Shown: in pieces, positions 9,142-16,991 of the stretch
How the letters are laid out: each line of letters opens with the position of its first letter
How positions within the stretch are numbered: the stretch's first letter is position 1
From: Thaumasiovibrio sp043421945
Lineage (GTDB): Bacteria > Pseudomonadota > Gammaproteobacteria > Enterobacterales > Vibrionaceae
Reading direction: 5' to 3'
DNA: 64,000 nucleotides
Assembly (NCBI GenBank): GCA_043421945.1
Contig: JBHOGO010000009.1
Span: 23,722 to 87,721 of the forward strand
Translations under genes and position numbers: made by a program
Notes under the pieces: model-generated
The model's input: only the letters and a program-made list of their open reading frames with translations
The model's database searches: none
Told to the model about the DNA's origin: nothing

Positions 9142-10542
9142 TTATGCGACCAACGCATTCGGTGCGGCATCGAGCTCATCTTTAACGAGGTTATTTAACC
9201 AGCGTCGACCGTATATGCGGTGTACCGTTAAACCAATTTTAACGATTTCTTCAAGTAGCACGACGGCCATTACCATATCGAGCGACCATCCCAGCACAAG
9301 ACCGGTATAAAATGCCAGCGGTATCCCAACCCCCCATTGTGCGAATAAGTCGATAAATATGGTGTACTTGATATCACCACCACTTTTCAACACGCCGCCA
9401 ATACCCACCATGTTAAAGACCTTGAGACAAAGACCGACTACCATCACCATGGTCACGTTCAGTGCCAAACTCACATCGGGGAGGTTTGTCAGCGACAATG
9501 CATACCTAACGTGCCCATTCATTAGCACAATCATCAATGCTAACACCACGGCCAATGACACCGCACAGGCAAGCAACCACCAGGATTGGAAATAGGCACG
9601 ATTATAGTTATCGGCACCCAGTTCATGGCCTAATATTGTCGCAGCGGCAACCGCAAAGCCAATAAATGCAGAGATCAATACACCTTCGATTGGGCTTAGT
9701 AAGCTGATAATAGCTAATTCTGATACCCCTAACTGGCCGATAATCAAGTTATAAACCAAGATACCCATTGCCCAGCCAGAATCGTGCACGATCATCGGAA
9801 TAGCGACTTTACAGTACTTCACTCTCGCCGATTTTTTCCAAGCATCAGCGCCTTCTTCAACTTTTGGTAAAATATCGGCATGGTAACGTTTAGCAGCCCA
9901 AAGCAGCATAATCATTTGTATAAAGCGCGAGACCGTTGTACCGATAGCAGCACCTGCAACGCCCATTTCAGGGAAGCCAAATAACCCAAAGATTAATAGT
10001 GCATTCAGTGTTGCATTAATACCCACAGCAATAAGGCCAATGACCGTTGGTAGCCTTGCTTCACCCACAGAACGCATAGCCGCTTCGAGCGGAACAACAA
10101 TGGCTGTCGCAATGATACTAACGCCAGTTAAGAACAGGTATTCTGTTGCATACTGCACGAAGTGTGAATCATCAGTCACAACCTGAACAATTTGTTGTGG
10201 AATAACGCTATATAAAACCGCAAATGGTACGCAGAAAGCGACAGAGACGACCCATGTTTGAAGGAGTGTTCTTCTTACTCCTTTCATATTACCTGCACCA
10301 AAAAATTGTGATGCCAAAACGCTGACTGCACCACTGGCACCCACAACCATCAGTAGGTTAAAGAAGAAGATTCGGTTACCCACACCGACAGCGGCAACTT
10401 GGGCTTCACCAAGCTGCGACACCATTAATACATCGACCAAACCAAGCAGAGCAAAAAGCATGCATTGCAGTGATACAGGTAATGCTAAGCGCATTGTTTT
10501 TTGCCAAAACTGCTTATCAGCAGAAGATTTCCAAGTATGCAT
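9142..10542 (-). CDS. MATE-family multidrug efflux transporter
   Basis: A 466-residue inner-membrane protein with 12 predicted helices in two homologous halves, as in NorM/DinF-type MATE pumps, which expel cationic drugs or metabolites using a Na+ or H+ gradient. The N-terminal half carries LGLVDVLMVSQLG and AVGVGNR, typical of MATE helix 1-2. The start at 10542 follows a GGGGG run with good spacing; an in-frame ATG 13 codons earlier has none. An AraC-family regulator is divergently transcribed 100 nt away and may control the pump. The substrate is unknown. Confidence 0.9.
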   Translation of the reverse strand: MHTWKSSADKQFWQKTMRLALPVSLQCMLFALLGLVDVLMVSQLGEAQVAAVGVGNRIFFFNLLMVVGASGAVSVLASQFFGAGNMKGVRRTLLQTWVVSVAFCVPFAVLYSVIPQQIVQVVTDDSHFVQYATEYLFLTGVSIIATAIVVPLEAAMRSVGEARLPTVIGLIAVGINATLNALLIFGLFGFPEMGVAGAAIGTTVSRFIQMIMLLWAAKRYHADILPKVEEGADAWKKSARVKYCKVAIPMIVHDSGWAMGILVYNLIIGQLGVSELAIISLLSPIEGVLISAFIGFAVAAATILGHELGADNYNRAYFQSWWLLACAVSLAVVLALMIVLMNGHVRYALSLTNLPDVSLALNVTMVMVVGLCLKVFNMVGIGGVLKSGGDIKYTIFIDLFAQWGVGIPLAFYTGLVLGWSLDMVMAVVLLEEIVKIGLTVHRIYGRRWLNNLVKDELDAAPNALVA

Positions 10543-10641
10543 TTTTTGCCCCCTTTTTTTCGTTGGTGTGAATAAGATCATAACGCTTGTTTATGTAAAT
10601 CTCTTATGCTATATCATCAAAAAACTTTGCGAGACTATCAT

Positions 10642-11478
10642 ATGGGTTGGCCAGAACATTTCCATATCTCAGACACATCAAGGCAACTGATCATCGACCG
10701 CTCTCAGGTTTACGCACTAGACAATAACCAAATTGTCCAAATCGGTTATGCTTATGCGAGAGATTATTTCGATATCTCAAGAAGACACAGTGACAAACAA
10801 ATCGTTCTATTCAGTATCAAAGGTCAAGGGATAGTCACAACCCCTGAGCACCACCATGTTATGACATCGAATACGATTATCTATTTACCCGCTGGCCAGC
10901 CACACCGTATTTTGCTGGATAGTCCACAATGGGAGTGTTGCTGGATCGTGCTAGAGCCTGAGAGTGATTGGACCGCTAAACTTCCGAGAGATACACAGTT
11001 CAAAGATAGTGCTAACGCCGAGCTAGTAAGGCATATCATTGACTGCATCCACCATAGCTTACATGCTGGCTATCCCATCACCGACCAACTTACTGGACTG
11101 CAAGTTGAGCAACTGCGTGTACTCGCGACACACCGTCTGCCCAGCACTATGACACATAGCCAGATCCGTCTACAAAATGTCTTTCGTCGTGTTCAGCAAC
11201 AATTGCACCGTGATTGGTCTGTCAGTGATTTAGCAAAGCTCCATCCCTGCTCCGAACCTCATTTTCATCGACTATGTCAAACCTATTTTGGCCACTCTCC
11301 CATCGCTCAACTGACTAAGCAACGCATGGAGCAAGCGAGTCAAATGTTGCTCAATTCTGACGTTCCCATTCAACATATCTGCGAATCCGTCGGTTACCCC
11401 AATCCTGCCAACTTCAGTACTCGATTTAAAAAGTGGAGTACATTTACGCCTCGCGAATATAGAGCTAGGTTTAGTTAA
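10642..11478 (+). CDS. AraC-family transcriptional regulator
   Basis: A 278-residue regulator. The N-terminal half is an AraC-type cupin: the block HHHVMTSNTIIYLPAGQPHRI is typical of the sugar- or ligand-binding pocket. The C-terminal 100 residues hold two helix-turn-helix units (VSDLAKLHPCSEPHFHRLCQ and QHICESVGYPNPANFSTRFK) and the family end FTPREYR. I chose the ATG at 10642; an in-frame ATG 12 codons earlier (10606) is possible. It is divergent from the MATE pump, the most likely target together with its own gene (inference). The ligand is unknown. Confidence 0.9.
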   Translation: MGWPEHFHISDTSRQLIIDRSQVYALDNNQIVQIGYAYARDYFDISRRHSDKQIVLFSIKGQGIVTTPEHHHVMTSNTIIYLPAGQPHRILLDSPQWECCWIVLEPESDWTAKLPRDTQFKDSANAELVRHIIDCIHHSLHAGYPITDQLTGLQVEQLRVLATHRLPSTMTHSQIRLQNVFRRVQQQLHRDWSVSDLAKLHPCSEPHFHRLCQTYFGHSPIAQLTKQRMEQASQMLLNSDVPIQHICESVGYPNPANFSTRFKKWSTFTPREYRARFS

Positions 11479-11597
11479 TAGGCAGACGAGGGGTTCAGCT
11501 TTATTAGTTCACGATTACTACGCCCTGTAAGCAACTTTTGTACATTCTCAATGTCTCAAACAAAGCCAACAGAAAACTAAACAACGCGAGTAAGGTC

Positions 11598-12047
11598 ATG
11601 TTTACACAACTTAAGACACTTTTTAGACAGTTAACAGAAGAAGGCGGTGAAGGCGGCGTGGTCGATACGCCAACTCTGCAGGTCGCCATGGCAAGCTTAC
11701 TGTGTGAAGTATCCCGAGCTGACAACAGTGTCGATGACGAAGAAAGACAAGCTAAAGTCCACCAGCTGACACGCCTACTTGATATCAATGACACCGAAGC
11801 GGTTGAGCTATTACAAAAGGCAAATACTGCTGCTGACAGTTCGGTATCGCTGTATGACTTTACCTCTAAACTGAGAAGCTTAGAACAATCAGAACGCTAC
11901 TTACTAATAGAAGCCATGTGGCAAGTCGCTTATGCCGATGGTGTATTAGATCCCCTCGAAGAAGCTGTGATTCGTCAAGTCTCTGATCTGATTTATGTCG
12001 ATCATAAAGATTTCATTCGTGCCAAGCTTGCCGCTCAAGCAAAGTAG
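11598..12047 (+). CDS. TerB-like (COG4103) family protein
   Basis: A 149-residue soluble helical protein. It contains the two repeated acidic turns of the TerB fold: CEVSRADNSVDDEERQ in the first half and VAYADGVLDPLEEAVI in the second. TerB proteins bind divalent metal with such acidic residues; this short stand-alone form is common in Vibrio and other gammaproteobacteria and its function is not established. The chosen ATG at 11598 gives the usual length; a longer frame opens at 11538. No other ter genes are nearby, so it should not be called a tellurite-resistance locus. Confidence 0.8.
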   Translation: MFTQLKTLFRQLTEEGGEGGVVDTPTLQVAMASLLCEVSRADNSVDDEERQAKVHQLTRLLDINDTEAVELLQKANTAADSSVSLYDFTSKLRSLEQSERYLLIEAMWQVAYADGVLDPLEEAVIRQVSDLIYVDHKDFIRAKLAAQAK

Positions 12048-12243
12048 TACACCTTCCCCACATGCTGTGTACCGATATCGTCGCATTTCGCAACAAATCG
12101 GTATGCAGATTTGCAAACTCGTACTCTAAATAAAAATTCGATGCCATTATTAAACATGGCAGACTCTAACACGCATTTTTCTCGCGTTCTTCTAGGTATA
12201 ACGATTGCATAGCCAGTACAGGTTTGACTGTATAGGTACTTCG

Positions 12244-12420
12244 ATGCAACAGTTAGTGCGAATTTTCTTAGTGTTCACTCTCGCTATGAGCGTTACATCA
12301 GATATCGATGATCTTGCCCTAACGCGTATCATTTATGAGTCACATTATAAGTTTAAGTTTAAGCTTAAATTTCAAGATCTGGTAGAAATACCTCTATCAA
12401 ATCAACAATCAAACTGGTAA
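12244..12420 (+). CDS. Possible 58-residue secreted peptide
   Basis: An ATG seven bases after an AGG opens a 58-codon frame. The first 19 residues (MQQLVRIFLVFTLAMSVTS) look like a signal peptide. The rest is polar, with a basic alternating stretch YKFKFKLKF that could form an amphipathic beta strand. The frame also opens from a TTG at 12205. I recognise no family and the gene may be spurious; the signal-like start and the spaced AGG are the only support. Confidence 0.3.
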   Translation: MQQLVRIFLVFTLAMSVTSDIDDLALTRIIYESHYKFKFKLKFQDLVEIPLSNQQSNW

Positions 12421-12480
12421 ACAGCGTCACTATTTGCTATAAGGCAGGTGTTACTTCCATTTGAGAGAAGCATCTAAATC

Positions 12481-12636
12481 ATGAAATCGTTTAGAATAAT
12501 ATTAGTTGTCTTTTGTGTGTTATTTTATTTGACGAACTTCACTCAGTTTGAACTCTTAAACCCTTTACGTTCCTTACAGTATGAGGCTCTCACTTTAATT
12601 AAGAGCTACTTTGGCTCCAGTGATATCCCCTTCTAA
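12481..12636 (+). CDS. Possible 51-residue membrane peptide
   Basis: A 51-codon frame starting MKSFRIILVVFCVLFYLTNF, which would form one membrane helix, then a 30-residue polar tail ending SSDIPF. The ribosome binding site is weak (GAGAG 13 nt upstream). It follows the other small frame by 60 nt and precedes pulA by 280 nt. No family is recognised; it could be noise in an AT-rich region. Confidence 0.3.
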   Translation: MKSFRIILVVFCVLFYLTNFTQFELLNPLRSLQYEALTLIKSYFGSSDIPF

Positions 12637-12918
12637 ATCGCAAACCTATCTACACGATACAAAATTTTATTTGTGAACTGTCTGTAACTAAATTCTTTTA
12701 GAGACATATCTCTCATTCTGTTTTGCACAGAAGAAAACACAAATCACAGTTCAACTTCTTTATTAATATCTCAATCAAGTAATTCTGCCTTGATCACATT
12801 ATGTAGGAGTAGCAGTTAAATATAGTCTTTCCGATTCTTATTCATAATTATAAAAATATAAAATTAATAATACGGTGAACAACATGAATAAAGAACTTCA
12901 TTTAAAGGAATAGACGAA

Positions 12919-15900
12919 ATGAAAATATCTAAACTTGCTAGTGCTACCATGCCAATTATTGCTGCTTTAGCACTGTCTGCATGTAACGATAGCAGTTCCG
13001 ATAATAGCGACGTGGAAAGTGGGAAAAGTGCCACAATTCAATATTATGATGTCGCTGCATCAACACAGAAGTCAACTAGTGACTATGCCAATTTTAGTCT
13101 ACACATATGGAACAATGCCGAATGTGATATGGCAGCAGACAGAGTAATTGGTGACAATCTAGGCGGTTGGGACGCGGTTTCGTTTACACCAACAAGTGTT
13201 GATGAAAATGGGCCTATATGGGAAATACCCCTTAATAGTAATAATACAAACTGCTTAAACTTTATTGCTCGACAGCAATTAGATGGCTCGCAGAGTAAAT
13301 TACATTCAGATGATTTAAAATTTAATTACACCCAATATGAAGACAGCGCTGGTTATATAACACTAGGAAAAGATGATATATTTGCAACGCTACAAGATGC
13401 CATTGACTCAGTGACTGGTGTAGCGGGTGCCTCCGCTCATTGGGTTGATAGTGAAACGCTATTGTGGAGTGGCGGTGATTCTTCTGATGATATTCGACTC
13501 TATTATATCGACCAAGGCTTTAATCATGAGGAACTTGATAAAGCTTCTTATCTATCTCTTAAATCAGGCTCTATCAGCGAAGAAGTTCAAGCTAAGTTTC
13601 GCCATTTAACCGGTTTAACTGCTTACCACATAGACTTTGATGGAATCACGGCAAAAGATCTTATCAGAAAAGAGCTTGTCGTCGTTGCAATGAAAAGTGA
13701 TGAAACAGTCTTAGCAGGAACCCAAGTCCAATTCGCAGGAGCCCTCGATGATCTCTACGCCGCTAAGGCAAAAACATTAGCGTTCGGTGCCGTTATTGAT
13801 GGAAACACAACCTTCACACTATGGGCTCCTACTGCACAATCCGTTAGCCTTGTTTTATTCGATGACAGCAAAACACAAACTTCAAAAGTGGCAATGACTT
13901 TTGATGTCGATACAGGGGCATGGGTATCGTCTTCAGCATCCGCTCCCCATGGCACATTTTATCGTTATGAGATTGAAGTTTACCATCCACAATCTCGAAA
14001 AATTCACACGTACCAAGTTACAGACCCTTATTCACTAAGTTTAGCGATGAACTCTGAGCTCTCTCAAGTCGTTGACATGACACACTCAGACATCACACCA
14101 TCAGGTTGGGACAGCTTACAACGTCCTCACAATCAAGTAGATCTGGCGCAAATGGTCATTTATGAGTCACATGTTCGTGACTTCTCAGCAATGGATAGTA
14201 GTGTTGAAAACAAAGGGAAATACTTAGCGTTTACTGAAGATGGCAGTGTTCCCGTTGAACACTTGAAATCACTGGCAGAATCAGGTGTCACACATTTACA
14301 TCTACAACCTGTTTTTGATATCGCTACGATCAATGAAGACCCTGAGCAAACCATCGACATTAATGACGCTGGTAGTTACGCCAAACTTTGCATGATTAAT
14401 AGTGCATTACAACAACATGAATCATTTGGACAACGTTGCTCCGAAGACGCACTGACAGTTGCTCAAGCGCTTGCTGATTTACTCCCTTCAGATTCACCTG
14501 AAAACCCTGTAGTACAAGCACTGAACAGTTATGTTCGCCCTCATGACCGTTTTAATTGGGGCTATGACCCATTCCATTACACGGTGCCAGAAGGATCATA
14601 CGCGACAGACGCTGATGGCATGCAGCGTATCTATGAATTCCGAGAAATGGTGATGTCAGTGAAGAACGACATCGGCATGAATATCGTCGTCGATTTAGTT
14701 TATAACCATACCAATGCGTCAGGGCCGAATGCCGATACCTCTGTGTTGGATAAAGTGGTGCCATGGTATTACCACCGGCTCAACGATATTACTGGCGCCG
14801 TAGAGAACTCGACTTGTTGTGATAATACCGCGCCAGAACACGAAATGTTTGGCAAGATGATTGATGATTCACTGGTGGTTTGGAGTGAACAATACAAAAT
14901 AGACGCTTATCGCTGGGATCTTATGGGTCACCACCCCCTTGCGCAAATTGAGAGTAGTTTAGCGGCCGTGCGTGAAGTCTTCCCTGAAACCTACTTCTAT
15001 GGTGAGGGTTGGAACTTTGGTGAAGTTGAAAACGATACACGCTTCACCCAAGCGACACAGGCAAATTTAGCGGGAACAGGAATAGGTAGCTTTTCTGACC
15101 GTCTTCGTGATGCGGTACGTGGAGGTTCACCTTTCGATGAAGCGGAAGGCATTAGAGTGACACAAGGGTTTGGTAATGGCGCCTATGTACAACCTAATGA
15201 GCTTGCCACTGCAGACCAAGCGGAATGGGATCGAGCACAGCACCAAACTGACCTTATTCGTGTCGGCATGGCTGGAAACATCAAATCTTTTGTTCTTATC
15301 GACAAAGATGATGAGATTCTTACTGGCTATGATGTGGATTATAACGGTCAACACGCAGGCTATGCTGATCAACCTTGGGAAGTTCAAAACTACGTATCGA
15401 AGCACGATAACCAGACATTGTGGGATAATATCCTCTACAAAGCTGAGTATGGTCTAACCGCTGATGAGCTAGAGCGTATGCAAGCTGTCTCTTTATCTAC
15501 CGTCACTTTCGGTCAAGGTATGCCGTTCTTACACATGGGGGTTGAGCTATTGCGCTCTAAATCCATGCAGCGTGACTCGTATGACTCTGGGGATTGGTAC
15601 AACTTAGTAGACTTCAACCTTACCGATAATAATTGGGACAAGGGTCTACCACGTGCCGATAAAGATGAAGTAAACTTCGCGCTAATCCAAGACGTCATCG
15701 ATAACAATACAACGGGCGCTGATGCGACAAATATGTCGTCAATGCTAGCGATGTACAAAGAGATGATTTCTATCCGTTCGGATATGCCTTTAATGCGTCT
15801 GCCAAACGCTGATGAGATTAATGCAAGAGTAGATTTCCGCAATACAGGCTCTGAGCAGACACCTGGACTGATTGTTATGACGATTGATAACGGTGTAGTA

Positions 15901-16542
15901 GCCGGTGCCGATCTTGATGACCGTTTCGATGCGGTGGTGGTTATCATTAATGCGTCCCCAGAATCCCAAACGGCTGATGATTTTGTTGATGGCACAGGTG
16001 CCCCTATCGCACTCTCCAACTTCGAGCTACACGCTAACCATATCAATAATGGTATCTCGCACGGTTCAACATTTGCTGATGCGACGACAAACGATACGAC
16101 CAATGGTCAGTTTGAGGTTCCTGCGTGGAGCAGTGCTGTCTTTGTTCAATCACGTGTAAACGCTACCCGCGGTGCTGGTGTTCCTGTCGGCAAGAAAGGT
16201 GACCTTGCTGTTCTTCCTCCTTTTGGAAGCACAGATATCTATATCAAAGGTGACCTAAATGGCTGGGGGGCATTAGAAGAGTTTAAGATGACTTATGTCG
16301 ATAATGGCATCTATCGTCTTGATACCCTCCTGACTGCTGCTGATAAATCACAAGGCTTTAAATTTGCTGACGCTGATTGGACAGACGGTACCAACTTTGG
16401 TTGTGAGCAAGTCAAAGCCGAAGGCTCTCTTGCTATAGGTGATGAGGAAAATTGCGCTTATCAGTTCGAGGATAAGAGCTACCGCTTTGAACTTAACGCA
16501 CTTGATAAAGATAATATCACTGTAGGGTTATTCGAATTGTAA
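12919..16542 (+). CDS. pulA: Pullulanase-type alpha-1,6-glucosidase, lipoprotein
   Basis: A 1207-residue GH13 debranching enzyme that cuts alpha-1,6 bonds in pullulan, starch or glycogen-derived dextrins. The signal peptide ends in lipobox LSAC, so Cys22 is lipidated; the +2 residue is Asn. Two N-terminal starch-binding-type domains (about 35-280) and a CBM48-like domain (about 290-400) precede the catalytic barrel, with YDPFHYTVPEGSYA and VVDLVYNHTN. Catalytic residues are nucleophile Asp667 (YRWDLMG), acid/base Glu696 (YGEGWNF) and Asp830 (SKHDNQT). The last 100 residues resemble a C-terminal starch-binding module. The start follows AAGGA. It is surface-located or periplasmic and feeds maltodextrin use; no maltose genes are adjacent. 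Confidence 0.93.
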   Translation: MKISKLASATMPIIAALALSACNDSSSDNSDVESGKSATIQYYDVAASTQKSTSDYANFSLHIWNNAECDMAADRVIGDNLGGWDAVSFTPTSVDENGPIWEIPLNSNNTNCLNFIARQQLDGSQSKLHSDDLKFNYTQYEDSAGYITLGKDDIFATLQDAIDSVTGVAGASAHWVDSETLLWSGGDSSDDIRLYYIDQGFNHEELDKASYLSLKSGSISEEVQAKFRHLTGLTAYHIDFDGITAKDLIRKELVVVAMKSDETVLAGTQVQFAGALDDLYAAKAKTLAFGAVIDGNTTFTLWAPTAQSVSLVLFDDSKTQTSKVAMTFDVDTGAWVSSSASAPHGTFYRYEIEVYHPQSRKIHTYQVTDPYSLSLAMNSELSQVVDMTHSDITPSGWDSLQRPHNQVDLAQMVIYESHVRDFSAMDSSVENKGKYLAFTEDGSVPVEHLKSLAESGVTHLHLQPVFDIATINEDPEQTIDINDAGSYAKLCMINSALQQHESFGQRCSEDALTVAQALADLLPSDSPENPVVQALNSYVRPHDRFNWGYDPFHYTVPEGSYATDADGMQRIYEFREMVMSVKNDIGMNIVVDLVYNHTNASGPNADTSVLDKVVPWYYHRLNDITGAVENSTCCDNTAPEHEMFGKMIDDSLVVWSEQYKIDAYRWDLMGHHPLAQIESSLAAVREVFPETYFYGEGWNFGEVENDTRFTQATQANLAGTGIGSFSDRLRDAVRGGSPFDEAEGIRVTQGFGNGAYVQPNELATADQAEWDRAQHQTDLIRVGMAGNIKSFVLIDKDDEILTGYDVDYNGQHAGYADQPWEVQNYVSKHDNQTLWDNILYKAEYGLTADELERMQAVSLSTVTFGQGMPFLHMGVELLRSKSMQRDSYDSGDWYNLVDFNLTDNNWDKGLPRADKDEVNFALIQDVIDNNTTGADATNMSSMLAMYKEMISIRSDMPLMRLPNADEINARVDFRNTGSEQTPGLIVMTIDNGVVAGADLDDRFDAVVVIINASPESQTADDFVDGTGAPIALSNFELHANHINNGISHGSTFADATTNDTTNGQFEVPAWSSAVFVQSRVNATRGAGVPVGKKGDLAVLPPFGSTDIYIKGDLNGWGALEEFKMTYVDNGIYRLDTLLTAADKSQGFKFADADWTDGTNFGCEQVKAEGSLAIGDEENCAYQFEDKSYRFELNALDKDNITVGLFEL

Positions 16543-16752
16543 GGCTATTGGGAGCAGGTATTTTTTAAACGCGAATTTTAAACAGACGTTTTAAGATAAT
16601 GCCGAGTTGATGCTGAAACTATCATGCATGCCAACATAGGAATAATGCCTTAACATAGACACTGCCGGTGATACTGTATAAATAAACAGTATCTCGTAAA
16701 AAGGTCACTGAATTGATACCGCCGTACAAATAGTGACCCCACTTAGTTCAAT

Positions 16753-16780
16753 AAGCCCTCACTTGAGGGCTTTTCTTCTT
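16753..16780 (+). terminator. Intrinsic terminator
   Basis: A perfect 9-bp stem, AAGCCCTCA / TGAGGGCTT, with a two-base spacer (so a short effective loop) followed by TTCTTCTT. It lies 210 nt after pulA and before the helicase promoter. Confidence 0.75.
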
Positions 16781-16875
16781 GTTCTTTATAAAGTACTTAC
16801 TTTTTCTATGTCCCACTCTCCGCTTCCCGTAATATGCTCTTATTGTTCTGGTACCACGCTCTTCTATTTTAGATT

Positions 16876-16917
16876 CCGTACTTTGAATCCCATACTTTGA
16901 ATCCGATACTTTGAAGC
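16876..16917 (+). repeat. Three 14-bp tandem repeats
   Basis: Three head-to-tail units: CCGTACTTTGAATC, CCATACTTTGAATC and CGATACTTTGAAGC. The core ATACTTTGAA is almost constant. The array ends 75 nt before the helicase start codon and may lie in its promoter or leader. Confidence 0.8.
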
Positions 16918-16991
16918 TAGTATGATAAAAGACAACACCCATTAGCATTAACCGTCACCCATTAATACAAACACTTCAGCAGCGTAATAAG

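Larger units (their letters stand above)
12048..12918. other. Long gene-poor region upstream of pulA
   Basis: About 870 AT-rich nt with no well-supported gene. It holds an inverted repeat TACCGAT...ATCGGTA (about 12079-12110), two short doubtful reading frames (12244-12420 and 12481-12636), a 12-bp palindrome TTTAAGCTTAAA at 12358-12369 and the pulA promoter region. I found no convincing MalT box (GGGGAKGAGG) or CRP site. Confidence 0.4.
16543..16991. other. Intergenic region pulA to HrpB-like helicase
   Basis: About 450 nt containing a terminator (16753-16780) and a threefold 14-bp tandem repeat (16876-16917), and otherwise no recognisable gene. The helicase start at 16992 has only a weak ribosome binding site. 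Confidence 0.5.

Noticed and set aside
11598..12047. Tellurite-resistance locus
   Set aside because: The TerB-like gene is isolated with no terA, terC, terD or terE beside it.
12640..12918. MalT or CRP site upstream of pulA
   Set aside because: Only partial matches (GGAGTAG, a lone TCACA); no convincing GGGGAKGAGG or TGTGA-N6-TCACA.
15513..16103. 196-codon frame antisense to pulA
   Set aside because: Lies wholly inside the pullulanase coding region, whose plus-strand frame is well supported; likely a composition shadow.
16748..16948. 66-codon frame on the minus strand over the tandem repeat
   Set aside because: Contains the repeat and a terminator; low complexity and no ribosome binding site.
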